64,000 nucleotides of DNA, taken from contig OX940868.1 of assembly GCA_954871525.1 (NCBI GenBank), positions 18,409,056 to 18,473,055 on the forward strand, read 5' to 3'. A program made the translations under genes and the position numbers. This stretch comes from Parietaria judaica (lineage: Eukaryota; Streptophyta; Magnoliopsida; Rosales; Urticaceae). Below the pieces are notes generated by a model. The model worked only from the letters and a program-made list of their open reading frames with translations, searched no databases and was not told the origin of the DNA. Positions 30,796 to 42,443 of this stretch are shown here, one piece after another (position 1 is the stretch's first letter; each line of letters begins with the position of its first letter).

Positions 30796-33368
30796 TCAAG
30801 CCGACGGAAGGATATTCAAGGCAACTTCCTTCAGGGAAGGCATGGTGTCTTGCTGATGAACACAAATATACTTATTTCTCACTCTCCGAAGGACTTTCCA
30901 CGGACCAGGGTAACACCTGAAGATTCATATACTATAAGAGAACAGAGAAACCATTCTTCATAGTAGTTTGAGTTTATAAAGAGACATAATTAATTATAAT
31001 ATACTATAGTTTCAGCTTCGTACCTGTAAAGGGTTCCTCCTTTCGTCCCCTTGAAGTTGTGTATATAGTATACAGTTTCCATTGACGGAAATAGCGTCTT
31101 CGTAAGCGCAGCCAGCTTTGGGTAGAAGAACGGCGGATAATCTTTTTTCTTAGTCAATAAAAATGACGTTTTATCGGAAATGGTTTGTAAGATGAAAAAC
31201 AGAATTTATTCTGAAATTTCTAGATATCACAAAAAATAAAAATAAAAAAATTCACTTATCAAAATAGGGGTGAAACCGGAAACAGTAACCGGGATTATAG
31301 CGTTTCTTTGGCCTGATCCTGGTTAAATTCGGCCTCCTTAAACCGGGACGGGAACCAGAAGCCAGTTTTTTTACAAAACCGGATCAGCCTGGTTCCCGGT
31401 TTTTAGCCAAAAGGCCTCGTATTTTACCACATCGTCCCTGGCTAGAGCCTCAACTGGGAAACAAGGCAAAAATTCTCAGCCCTATATCAAACATATACTC
31501 AAATCCTGGAAAAGTCCAATTTCCGGCTGCACGAGAGATACATAAAGCAAAAACTAAACAGAAAATTCACAGCTTTGTAAAAATTTGCAATAATTCGGAT
31601 GTAAAGAATAAATATCATCTAGCTCGTTACGCGTTGAAATAAATATGGGAGAAAAAGGGTCAAACACTGCAAATTCAGAAAAAGGATACATCCAGATCTT
31701 ATCCGGTCAAGCTCGCCATTAAAGATAATTAGCTTTCGGGTGGTATTAGCGACAGCTTCTTTGAAAAGCTCTTCAACAACAAGCATTTCTGAATCATGAG
31801 GTAAAAGTGACACCGGAGTTATAACTATTGAATGATTAGCTATAAGACGGAAAAGGTAGAAAACTACCATTCACGTTGAAATATGGATAGGCAACGAGGA
31901 AGAGCTCATCTTCCGGCTTCACGCGGTCCTTCATTCGCACTTTTTCAACGAAACCAAAGTCCTCAAAAAACGATGGCTTCGTCAAGTAATCCAGCTTGAA
32001 GGAAGCTCCTCCGAAGGTTGAGGCTCTGGCAAACGTTACTTCGTTTGCCTCCGGGAAAAACTGAAATTTTCAATGACATATTTACAAAAATATTTACTTG
32101 AATATAATCGCCATTGGGCAACATTTCAAGTAACAAGCAGAGCATTATACAGAAGATTCTAGTTATGTAATCAAACATTGGTATACACGGAGAAGAACAT
32201 TACGATTCTTGTTCGTGAAGCTTTAACCGGATCTATGAATCGATCGCAAAAATCGCGAATCAACACCATACTTCCGGTCATTTCTATTCCTCCTTCGCCG
32301 TCTCCTAAAACATTGTACATAAATTAAGAAGCGAAAGCGGCCAATAATATCCACACAAAAAAAAAAATCAATAAAATAAAGTACCCGGCACAGATTCGAG
32401 CCCTGCAGTTGGAAATTCAATCTCCTGTGATATAGCCATGTTTAATTAGCAAAGAAACTCATGAACAAACAAAACAGCTTCTCGCAAATCTCTATTATAT
32501 CAGATTATATTATATTAATATTGCATAATTATAACTCACCATTAACTGTTTGTTATCTTCTAATGCCATTGTAGCAGCTCCTTTTGCCTAACATGAATCA
32601 ACAAGAACAAACAGCTTAAGAAAACTACTTTGAATTTATTGTTTATCCAACACAAAAAAAAAGTCATTGGCAATATTGCCCCTCGACTTCGCCCGGCAGT
32701 GCATTTTGCCCCTAAAATTGAAAAATTGAACTTCTATGACAGTTGACTTGTTTGAGGATTGCTTCATCAATTTTATTACTTTTCTCCAATCGAACACGCT
32801 AATTATTCCAATAGTCTCATAATCCAGAATTGATCTTGTTTTGTAATTAATACAAAAATACTTTTCAAGTATGTCGTGTTTTTACATTTTTCGCTGTTTC
32901 TAACCGCGTATGGGTTAATGTGCTGAAATTTGAAAAATATATGAGGCGTTCTCGCCATTAATTAAAGTTCATTGGAAAAACTTGACCGCACAAGCGAAAT
33001 TCAGGGGGCAAAATTATGAACAATCTTATCCCAATCACTCACCTGTTCAAGAAGCTCTGAATAGTCCTGCGGGAATGAGAGATCGAAACCCAGTGAAGCG
33101 CTTCCATCTCCTCTGATCGAATTCCTCGCGAAATCGAGACTCCGACTTGCCACCATTTTCACAGCTTTCTTATTCCGGTTCCTCTTCGGCAATGGATTCA
33201 TGGATTCAGTGAACACCTAGACTTGGCCAAAATGAAAACCCCGAACTCCATGTAAGCATTTCAAATCGTGATCGATATATCATATATACAGAGTCGTTGA
33301 GATCTTACATGGTGGCTTGGAAGAGAAGGAATCGCAGTGACGAGCCTCGATATATCTGATAATCGCAT
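30796..33368 (-). CDS. Chloroplast DUF1995 protein, LPA3-like
   Basis: Nine exons on the minus strand join in frame: 33309-33368, 33043-33216, 32540-32587, 32385-32424, 32204-32304, 31868-32060, 31690-31788, 31024-31141 and 30796-30916, giving 317 residues. The first ~45 residues are rich in Ser, Arg and Lys and look like a chloroplast transit peptide. Family-typical words follow: FPQDYSELLEQAK, then IEFPTAGLESVPGD, IIFNGELDRIRSGYYPPFFYP, YYIHNFKGTKGGTLYRCYPGPW. In Arabidopsis, LPA3 is a stromal factor needed for photosystem II assembly (CP43). Several paralogues share DUF1995, so orthology is not settled here. The start at 33368 gives a 20-codon first exon; a start at the in-frame ATG within exon 2 is the alternative. 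Confidence 0.9.
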
Positions 33369-33837
33369 TTTATTTTATTTTTAAATTTTGTTGGTGAAGT
33401 GAAGTGAAGTGAAGCAAGAACCTAGCTTTGGAGAGAGAGAGAGAGAGAGTCGTTAATTACAGTTAATACGTTCAAAGCCACGACCGTTTGACACGTGGCA
33501 AAGATAAAATATATTTATTCTTGAGACCAAGGAAGTCCAAAACGACTTTACTTTTTTATACTTACGATCTTACGATTTAGAAGTCTTGACTTTTGAATTC
33601 AAATTACAATAAACTGATAAATATATATATATATATATGAACAATCTCAAGCTATATCAAATTTATATCTTTTTATGAAAGTATAGTCTTGGCCCCGTAC
33701 GCTACAACAACAACAATGTCTATTCTGAGATTTCTTATCTCGATACAGTCGACGGCTTTACACATTTTGTACCATTCGGAGACCGCACGGGATTTTTTTT
33801 TAATAGAGTTTATATATATTTTAAAACATAATTAAAA
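33369..33837. other. 5' leader and promoter of the LPA3-like gene
   Basis: It contains a (GA)n tract at 33431-33449, in the presumed transcript leader (as CT repeats), and AT repeats near 33625. Positions 33690-33810 have a CTACAACAACAACAATGTC stretch that looks like dispersed-repeat DNA. Confidence 0.45.
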
Positions 33838-33947
33838 TAGTGTGACATCAAGAGGATAGAGCGCCGACAACCAATCAGATATTATCCGAGATCGCAAGAG
33901 GCAAGACTAACTCCAGTCTCGGGTTTTACGATTTTCTAAGATATCAA
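33838..33947 (+). repeat. Dispersed repeat, short copy
   Basis: It matches the middle of the two longer copies at 34100 and 37600 (words GTGTGACATCAAGAGGA, GCGCCGACAACCAATCA, TTTTACGATTTTCTAAGATA). Confidence 0.65.
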
Positions 33948-34099
33948 TTTTCTAATTTTTGTAGTGTAATTTCATATAAAATTATAATAAAACCCCTCCT
34001 AACTTTTACTATAATTTAACTATAACCTCCTCAAGTTAAGTTCTTGACAAAAAAAGTTATATCTAACCCCCCCGGTACCTAATTCCTGGTTCCGCCACT

Positions 34100-34496
34100 A
34101 TTCGAACTACTGAGCCAAAGGAAGTGCAGAACCCGAACCTCAAAGTAGTGTGACATCAAGAGGGGATGAGAGGATGGAGCGCCGACAACCAATCAGCAAC
34201 CGTTGAGAAGTTATCCAAGATCGCAAGAGGCGAGACTAACTCCAGTCTCGGTTTTACGATTTTCTAAGATATCGAGTTTAAAAAGCGATCTGACCTAATT
34301 ATCGAGTCGCTCAGCACATTTGGATATACAAAGGTGCCAGAGATATACTAAGGTGCCAGAGATAGGTCAGATCGCTTTTTAAAACCAAGACCTCAAAAAA
34401 AAGAGAGAGAAAAAAAAAATTCATCCTATTTCCTAAAAGCAAATTTGCTATAGAAAAACAATATTCTTGATCGTATTATAATATATATATATATAG
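34100..34496 (+). repeat. Dispersed repeat, long copy 1
   Basis: It starts at TCGAACTACTGAGCCAAAG and runs through GAGGATGGAGCGCCGACAAC and CAGCACATTTGGATATAC to an A-rich stretch and a TA tract. A copy of the same layout is at 37600-37963. The element class is unknown; the A-rich 3' part suggests a retroposed (SINE- or LINE-like) origin. Confidence 0.6.
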
Positions 34497-36493
34497 TCGA
34501 GTAATTAGTGAGATATTAGTGGTAGCTTTGACAAAGTTTGTTTCCTATTTTATAGGTGACAATTTAGGAAGTAGTTTCTATATGTTTTCTTATATATTGA
34601 CGTGGCTTTTATTCATTAAGTTAACTCCCATACTTTTATTCACTCGGCGCATTTTAATACAAAGAATTGATTATATATAAACATAGTGTGTGTTTAATCG
34701 TGAGTGGAAAAGTGTGCGTACAATTGCGAGAGTGATTGTCGTTTCTTTCTCTTGCCGATCCTTCTCGGACTGTTGTTCATTTTTTTGGCAGGGATCTCTT
34801 TGTTGAAATATAATTTTTATAACGGAAAGTAAATATGTTTCTATTTTTTTCCTCCAACTAATTTGAATATTCCTAATTCGATGTTATCTTATCTCCTTAG
34901 ATAATATCCAAGAAAGGAAATCGCATTCCCTATGGGATGGGAGAGAAATAACACATTTAAAACTCCCATTATCTTAGCTTATTTGTTGCAGTGATTTAAT
35001 TGCGAGTACAGTCCACGTGCATTGTATTTCTTCATGCTAAAATATACAACCCACTCGTACAATTATTTTTTCCCTAATAAACTAGTAATGTAGGGGTGTG
35101 CGCATCAAGGACGGAACGACAATTATTTTATTTTAATCTATTAATATATATATATATATATATAGAAATAAAGATATCTGTGATATTAGCAAAAGCATTA
35201 AAAGTGGATTTCAGTTTTCCTTAATGACAGAAAACAATCAAATCCCTATTCTATTCTAGCACCGAAAAATAGATAATCTAGTAAAATTGTTGCGCATGTA
35301 TCTAACTTAAGTACATAGTTTAATTTCCTTATTATATTTAATTATTAATGAATAATACCCATTAGTAGATCGTAGGTTGTTACTGCCTTTTAAAAATACT
35401 TCATTGTTCGTTTTTTTTATTTATTATTATTTCAGGAGAATGCAGTAAATTATTTTGGATGGGTCCAAAATCAGAAACCTCATTTAAGAATTGGAATTTT
35501 CTTATAGAAGCTTTTCAAGGATTCATAATAAATGAGGAATTTGATGTAGCCAAAAATACTATATCCCCTCCCCTAGTATGAAAACTAAAATAAAATAACT
35601 TACTCACACTGAAAAACAAAATGTGTCTTCTACAATCTGTAAATTTTACAGTAAAAATACTCATAAGTTACTCAAGTTATAATTTTTTTTTATCACGATA
35701 AAATACAATGTACAAAAATTATCTTTTATAACAACTTAATTCCGTAAAATTAAATTGTAATGTAACTTATTTTAAGTGGTCAACATGTACAATACTCTCT
35801 CAGTCTTTATGTATCATTGTGTCTTATTAGATAGCTACAGAACATATACATTATTTTAATTCTCATCTTTTACCAAATAAAACATAAGATTACAGTATAT
35901 AATGACAATTTGTAATCAATAGTTGTATATTACAGATTTATATTTCAATGAATTTTGTGGTGTCTATCTGAATAGACTACATAACATATAATTACCAAAA
36001 TAGGACAGCGAAATGAGAGGAAAGATCCTAAGCAAAGAACTGAGCTCCATATCATAATAATACATTACCAACAAATAAGTGAGAGTTATAATATTTATAA
36101 GTGTTTAACAACTTTTTTTAGTTAAAATTCATGACATTCAAACCCCATGACTTCCATATTTTAGGAGACAAAACATGAGGGAGGATAAGCTATGACCGTA
36201 TGTCCGTATCACACGGTAGTTGTATGATATTGTATGGACGCGACTGATCATCATGATATATCGTTCCATAGGATTTTTTTGGTTTTTTTTATCTCGATAT
36301 CTTGTGACGGCAATAGATAGCATCTTAATTTGACTTTATGAACCAAGTAAAAGTTACCTATTACCGGTTGTGAAAGTACATCATCGTCTTGTTGACAAGC
36401 GGTAGCTTTGCGCCGTCTTTTAGCATTTCTAGAAACTTTAAGCTGCAAATTTTGTAATTTTTCCAAGTACATATATATATATATATATATATT

Positions 36494-36528
<35 letters not shown>
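34497..36528. other. AT-rich intergenic DNA
   Basis: I recognise no gene or element. There are TA tracts at 35143-35164 and 36470-36528. Confidence 0.4.
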
Positions 36529-36532
<4 letters not shown>

Positions 36533-37220
36533 GAGGGCGTTTTGCGACGCCTTACAGTCACAAGAATAATCAAAAGAGCACAAATAATTATGAACACGAA
36601 TATTCTTGATTTATTATGATTCCGAGAGGACCCGGTTTCTTCCGTTTATTAGCTTGGACAATCGAAGATTACACACTCTAATTCTTGGGAAATCGAGAAT
36701 TCTACGAATAAACAAACTCAAGAACTCAAGAATTAATCTCTCAAACTCACGATATAATGGTACTCAATGAATTTACAACGAGTTTACATGCATATTTATA
36801 GGTGTTAGGGCTTCTAGATTATTACCACGAATTATGTTGGGGTTTCCTTCTTTCTTGCTATGATTGTTGTTGACCTTCCTTATTTGCGTTGGATATCCCA
36901 CGAAATCCTCAACTGAATGAACCAGCTTTCCTCTTTTCTCGCGATCTCGAATGACTTCCTCTTTTAATTCAGTCGGGTTTTCCCGATGAGACTCCTCCTC
37001 CTCGATGAGCCTCTACTCGATGCGCTCTCTTGTCGTGATAATGTCTTGCTCCCTGATTGGCTTTGACTCCTCGTGGGCTTCATCGCCGTTGGGCCTTAGG
37101 TTGCTCTATCTTTTGATGGGCCCAGAATCTTTAAGTAATCGCGTCTCCATTCTTTGTCGTTTGCATATAAAACGACATCTGTAGTGTTGAGGGATGATTT
37201 GACAAAATTTGACCTTAACA
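36529..37220 (-). mobile_element. Solo LTR, 692 bp, copy 2
   Basis: It has the same TGTAG...TAACA ends as copy 1 at 3788-4478 and is closely similar over its full length. The flanks are ATATA on both sides (36524-36528 and 37221-37225), although the left flank is a long TA repeat. The minus strand again has TATAAATA near the centre. The reading frame found in copy 1 is broken here, confirming it is not a gene. Confidence 0.83.
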
Positions 37221-37599
37221 ATATATATGCATGTGTTTGGAGAAAAACAGAGCTAACTATATAGAAAGAAAAAACAATAGAGGTTAAAATTGGTACTACG
37301 GGCTTAAAGACGTGCATATTTGTTTCATCCGTCAACCAAAGGAAAAAATGGCTCCTCTTTTTAATTTCAATATTGACTTGACCTCTCCGTTCTCCGGAAT
37401 TATAGAAAAAGATCCCCCTTTTATAATTTTGGGGTGAAATTGACCTTCTACTAGTCAATTATCTAAAAAAATAGTTATTTCTCTAACTTATAAGTATGTA
37501 TTGGCATTTAAATTGTGAAGAAACAAACAAATCTTTAATTGATAAATTGTTAATTGTCTGTTAATTGTCTAATAGTTAATATTATATTTAACTGGTACT

Positions 37600-37945
37600 C
37601 TCGAACTACTGAGCCAAAGCAAGTGACGAACCCGAATTCCCCAATATAGTGTGACATTAAGAGGAAATGAGAGGATGGAGCGTCGACAACCAATCATGAT
37701 TGCAAGAGGCGAGATTAACTCCGGTCTCACTTTTACGATTTTCTAAGATATCGAGTATAAAAACCGATCAGACCCAATTATCAAGGTCATTCAGCACATT
37801 TGGATATACTGAAGTGGTAGAGATAGGTCGGGGTCGAATTTTTAAAGCCGATACCTCTGAAAAAGGAGAAAAAATAATACGTCTGACTTTATGCCCTAAA
37901 ACAAAATTTGCGTATAGAAAAATAATATTCGGAATGTATAGTATG

Positions 37946-37963
<18 letters not shown>
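37600..37963 (+). repeat. Dispersed repeat, long copy 2
   Basis: It matches 34100-34496 along its length, with substitutions and small indels, and also ends in an A-rich stretch followed by TA and GA repeats. Confidence 0.6.
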
Positions 37964-37977
<14 letters not shown>

Positions 37978-38029
37978 TATATCGTAACAGAGAGTTACGA
38001 AAAACGTATGGGCCAACGTAGCAGAAACT

Positions 38030-38152
38030 AGTGCAATTTTGTTAGCCAAGTGTGGGCTCACTACTGCGAGGAGCATGGGTTCAATTTTCCTACAACTATT
38101 TTATTTAATTAATAATGAATCATTTCTATCAATACACACGTAAAAAAAAAAA
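38030..38152 (+). mobile_element. Possible tRNA-derived SINE
   Basis: An A-box-like TAGCCAAGTGTGG at 38043 and a B-box-like GGTTCAATTTTCC at 38078 are about 35 bases apart, the spacing of RNA polymerase III tRNA promoters. An A10 tract follows at 38142. The tRNA cloverleaf does not fold convincingly, so this is not a functional tRNA gene. Confidence 0.35.
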
Positions 38153-38159
38153 GGTTTCT

Positions 38160-40352
38160 CTCTGAAGCCCAATCACAAACAAACAACCCGACTCGTTTTC
38201 TCGAAAACACTCATTTCTTTCAACGTGATTTAGTTTGAACGGAAAGACCCGAGCTCTAAGGTAAATTAAACTCGGAAATTACACTCCCGTACCTCCATGA
38301 CTGCGAAATTACACTCTCGAAAACAATTGTATATAGCTTGTTCTTGACCTTGATAGAGTATAATTGTCGTTTATGCCAGTTTTCTTTTTTTCGTTCTATT
38401 TTTTTTATTGCGTTTATTTTTCCAGATTTAAAGTCGTTTCAAATCTCTATATAGTCAGTTGCAACGGCTTTTATGTCGTGTCATTTCATCTATATATCAA
38501 TGTCGTTTTTCTCTAGTTGATTGTCGTATTTAAACTATTATTTTGTGTTTATGAATAAAAGTTTATATAGAGAAATATATATATATATATATAAAATTAT
38601 GAATTAAACAAATAATTTATATAGAGAAAGTGGTCTAATAGTAATATATATATATATATATGTTATATATGATTTTTTTTTTATTTTTTTTTTATCATAA
38701 CTCAGTCATTTTGTATCTATATTTTCATTTCAAATAGTGTTTTAAAATTAAGAAAAAGATCTACAACTTTATATTTTTTTATTTTTCAGCAAAAAAATAT
38801 TTTATAAAAGGAGGGCGAAGTAGCCCAAAATTTTGGTCTTTTAAACGTTAATTTGTTCATGCTCAAATATGTTAGTTATTTGGTGTCATCAAACCAGCAT
38901 TATTGCACTGGATCCCATCAAAACTCCGAAACTAAACGTGTTTCGGCGAGAGTAGTACTAGACTACGAGTACCTCGTGGGAAACCCTCGTGAAGCACCCC
39001 TCCTTTTCAAAAAAAAAAATGTCGTTTACTTTCACTGCCAAACACCGTCCCAAACCACTTCTCAGGATATTCCTATCGTCATAGTTTTCATAGGGCATAT
39101 TACATTTATCCTGTGGAAGTAGGAGGAAATTCATATGAGAATTTACTTTTGTGATGACAAGGTAATTTCGGTACTACGCAATACATTTAACGTAAATGTA
39201 AACGATTACTAGTTAAGGTAAATATGGTGTGAAATCGGTCTAGCTGTCCTTAAAAAAAAAAATAATAAATAAATTCAGATTTTGGGATTCTAAAACTTAA
39301 AGCCGGATAATGGTCTAAAAAATTAATTTTTTTTATTAAAGTTATTAGGTTATTGTCACACCCAAGTCCAAACCCAATAATCCATTCCAAAATGAGACTC
39401 TTATTTCTTTATTTTTACAACAGTTTTTTTTTTCGTTTCAAATGTTAGAGTAATCTTCATAATATTTTCTCTACAAAATCCAATTTGAAACATTTTTCTT
39501 TTTATTAACTCAAGTGTTACTTTTAAGTATTAATGTGTTATGTATATATGAATTCTAAGACTACTCAAGTTAATTTTGATAAAAGTGAACTTGAAAATAT
39601 TTATAAACTTCAATTTTGAGTAACCTACGATCTCGGTTGCAATTTTTTATTATCCTCTGATCCGGCGCTTAATCCGAATGTGGTTTCTGGAAAACCGAAT
39701 CTAATCTAACTGTATTTTAAACCGGACTTAAATTTTCAATAAACCAGACCCGGTCCACATTAAATCGACTTCTGTTACACCCCTAATAGCTAGAGACCAA
39801 GAAATAATTTTTCCTACGAAAAGCAGACCCCAACGAACGTTCTGGATTGAATCTCTGAAAGTCCTGACCTTTGCTTTACCTATCATACACTCGCATGTTT
39901 ATATATACGTCCACAATATGTATACATATATCATATACGTATTATGTATACATAGTTAGCACTAGCATTAACAATGCCACGACTTTCAGTAGACATCAGA
40001 CACGTACACGTAGTAGTTATAATACGATATTACCAACTTAAGCATCCAAAATTTCAATACTTTAATCAATTATTTTCAAAACGTTGAATTACGTTTCTGC
40101 CATCTTCTCCTTCCTTAGCTAACAGTCAAAGACCATGTCTTCCCATCACTTTCTTCTCTCTTCCTTAAACACTAAGCTTCTCCTTCATTTCGACACGTCT
40201 TCTCCACTACCACACACACATTCATACATGCATACATACATATATATATATACACTTCGAGTCTCGTTCTCAGATATATATCTCTCGGTCAGCTTCTTAC
40301 TTAATAACTACACTAAGCCTTGAGTTGCAGACGCCTAGAAGAGAGGTTGAAG
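38160..40352. other. Intergenic DNA upstream of the glycosyltransferase gene
   Basis: No gene seen. It includes TA tracts at 38575-38595 and 38643-38662, and a CCGGTTC-type repeat fragment at 39660-39790. The UGT promoter probably lies within 40000-40300, where a TATATATATATA run at 40240-40252 is a plausible but low-complexity TATA element. Confidence 0.4.
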
Positions 40353-41897
40353 ATGAGTAAGGAGATATGGGTGGTTCCATTCTTCGGGCAAGGCCATCTC
40401 TTGCCCAGCATTGAGCTCTGCAAGCAAATGTCTTCCCGCAACTCCAAAACCCTGCTCGCCATTCCCACCCACTTGTCCTCCTCCGTCCCCTCCGCGCTCC
40501 GCACCTCCCCGCTCCTCGGAGTCCTCGAAGTCCCGTCCGACGGAGAACCATGTCACCGCCAAGGCCCGCCCCAGCCCCCGGGCGGACCACACTCGGACTT
40601 CGCGACGGCCCTCGAAACCATCCTCAGATCGCGCGTGTTGGACGGAGCCCGACCTGATTGCGTGATTGTGGATGTAATGATGGATTCGACGGCCGAGATC
40701 TTCCGGAACTTCGGGGTACCAACTGTCACGTTTATCACCTCCGGCGCCTGCGCCACCGCAGTGGAGCACGCCACGTGGAAGGCCCAGCCCATCGAGGTGG
40801 GCCCCGGGGAGGCAAGGTTGCTCCCTGGACTTCCTCCTGAAATCGTTCTCACTTACTCTGACCTCAATCAGCAGCCACACAAACCCCCGGGCCCACCCCC
40901 GCCTCACATCGCCGGACACCGGGGCCCATTCAGATTTGGAGATCGACCACCACCGCCTCCGCCGGGAAAAGGACCACCCAAATTCGGTGAACGACCGCCG
41001 TGGCTAGACGAAGTCGAGAAATCCGACGCGGTGATGATCAACACATGCGACGATCTGGAGCGTCCGTTCCTCGACTACCTCGCGAATCAGATCAAGAAGC
41101 CAGTGTGGGGTGTGGGGCCTCTCCTCCCGGAGCAATACTGGAACTCTCTTAACTCCGTCGTCCACGACGGCGAGATCCGATCAACCAGTCGAGGGTCGAA
41201 CATAACGGAGATCGAAGTGCTCCAATGGCTGGACTCGAAGCCTCCCGGCTCGGTGTTGTATGTGTCCTTCGGCTCCGAGGTGGGGCCCACCTCGGACGAG
41301 CTCTCACAGCTGGCCGCCGCACTCGAGGCCTCGAGCCGACCTTTCATCATGGTCGTCCGGCAGCGCCCACCGAGCCCAATGGCAGCAGGCATGGCAGAGA
41401 GCAGTCACTCCTCTGGAGAATCAAAGGCCGCAGTCGGCCCACCGATCCCGGAAATTGCAGAGAGCGATGGCTTCTCTGACGAATTCGAGGCCCGGGTGGG
41501 CCGGAGGGGGATGGTGATCCGAGGGTGGGCTCCGCAGCTAATGATACTGAGCCATCCGGCTACGGGGGCGTTCATGTCACACTGCGGGTGGAATTCGACG
41601 GCCGAGGCGGTGGGGCGGGCAATGCCACTGCTGGCGTGGCCAATCCGAGGGGACCAGCACAGCAATGCAAAGCTGGTGACAGCACATCTCCGGGTCGGTT
41701 TGATGGTGTGCGGCGATCCGTCGGGAGAGATCAAGAAGGAACACATAGTCGACGGGATAGAGAGGCTCATGGCTGATGACGACATCAAGGAGAGCGCAAA
41801 TAGTCTTGCAGCCAAGTTTCGGGTTGGCTTTCCGGCGAGCTCCGCCACTGCTTTGGATGCTTTTCGGGATTTCATCACTCAGGAATCCGATAACTGA
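40353..41897 (+). CDS. Family-1 UDP-glycosyltransferase with proline-rich insertion
   Basis: This single exon encodes 514 residues. The PSPG box that binds the sugar donor spans residues 392-435 (W392, then HCGWNS, ending D434-Q435), exactly 44 residues. Q435 favours UDP-glucose. The catalytic histidine is probably H15 (FGQGHLLPS) and a partner Asp lies near 107-111. SFGSEVGP at 305-312 is the usual loop before the donor site. The start is the ATG at 40353; the open frame extends upstream only through a TTG. Between the two Rossmann domains, residues 176-216 are a proline- and glycine-rich segment (KPPGPPPPHIAG, RPPPPPPGKGPP) not typical of the family. Another loop (339-367) is Ser/Pro-rich. 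The acceptor is unknown; plant UGTs mostly act on flavonoids, terpenoids, hormones or phenolics in the cytosol. An AATAAA is at 42040. Confidence 0.93.
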   Translation: MSKEIWVVPFFGQGHLLPSIELCKQMSSRNSKTLLAIPTHLSSSVPSALRTSPLLGVLEVPSDGEPCHRQGPPQPPGGPHSDFATALETILRSRVLDGARPDCVIVDVMMDSTAEIFRNFGVPTVTFITSGACATAVEHATWKAQPIEVGPGEARLLPGLPPEIVLTYSDLNQQPHKPPGPPPPHIAGHRGPFRFGDRPPPPPPGKGPPKFGERPPWLDEVEKSDAVMINTCDDLERPFLDYLANQIKKPVWGVGPLLPEQYWNSLNSVVHDGEIRSTSRGSNITEIEVLQWLDSKPPGSVLYVSFGSEVGPTSDELSQLAAALEASSRPFIMVVRQRPPSPMAAGMAESSHSSGESKAAVGPPIPEIAESDGFSDEFEARVGRRGMVIRGWAPQLMILSHPATGAFMSHCGWNSTAEAVGRAMPLLAWPIRGDQHSNAKLVTAHLRVGLMVCGDPSGEIKKEHIVDGIERLMADDDIKESANSLAAKFRVGFPASSATALDAFRDFITQESDN

Positions 41898-41959
41898 GCT
41901 CAGCTTCAGCTTCCTACTTTTCCCACGTTTTGCGTAGCATAGCATACATTATGTAATAT

Positions 41960-41967
41960 TATATATA

Positions 41968-42003
<36 letters not shown>
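41960..42003. repeat. TA/GA microsatellite in the glycosyltransferase 3' region
   Basis: A (TA)n tract merges into (GA)n about 70 bases after the stop codon. Confidence 0.85.
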
Positions 42004-42443
42004 TGAGGATATGTAGAACTGTCGGTTACTACGCAGTAAAATAAATGCTCGTAATTTTATAAGAATCTCTTTATCGCTTTGTGAAATCAAGGATATATTG
42101 TAATTGCATAATTAATTACAGTGATATATATATCTTTTATCTCTCACCTCTGGAATTAATAACGTAGCTAGTGAGATGTGTGGTAATCAGCAGTAAGATC
42201 TATCTGGAACAGCAGTAAAATTAAAAAGGTAGAGGTAAATTTATACTTGAGAGGGTAAAAATAATGATATTAACAAATGAAGATAGTGGTCGTAAGCTTA
42301 TTATGCAACAACAAAATTGTCACTTGCGGAAATATTCATTGCTTGCTGGGCAAGCAACAAGCAATGAATTCGATATGCAATGTTCCATTCCACGCATATC
42401 TCAACGAATCATTCTTCTGTATACAAATCAGCGGAGTTAGTCA

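Noticed and set aside
38043..38090. tRNA gene
   Set aside because: A and B boxes are present, but the acceptor stem and anticodon arm do not pair.
40320..40352. N-terminal extension of the glycosyltransferase frame
   Set aside because: It starts at TTG. The ATG at 40353 gives the usual UGT N-terminus.
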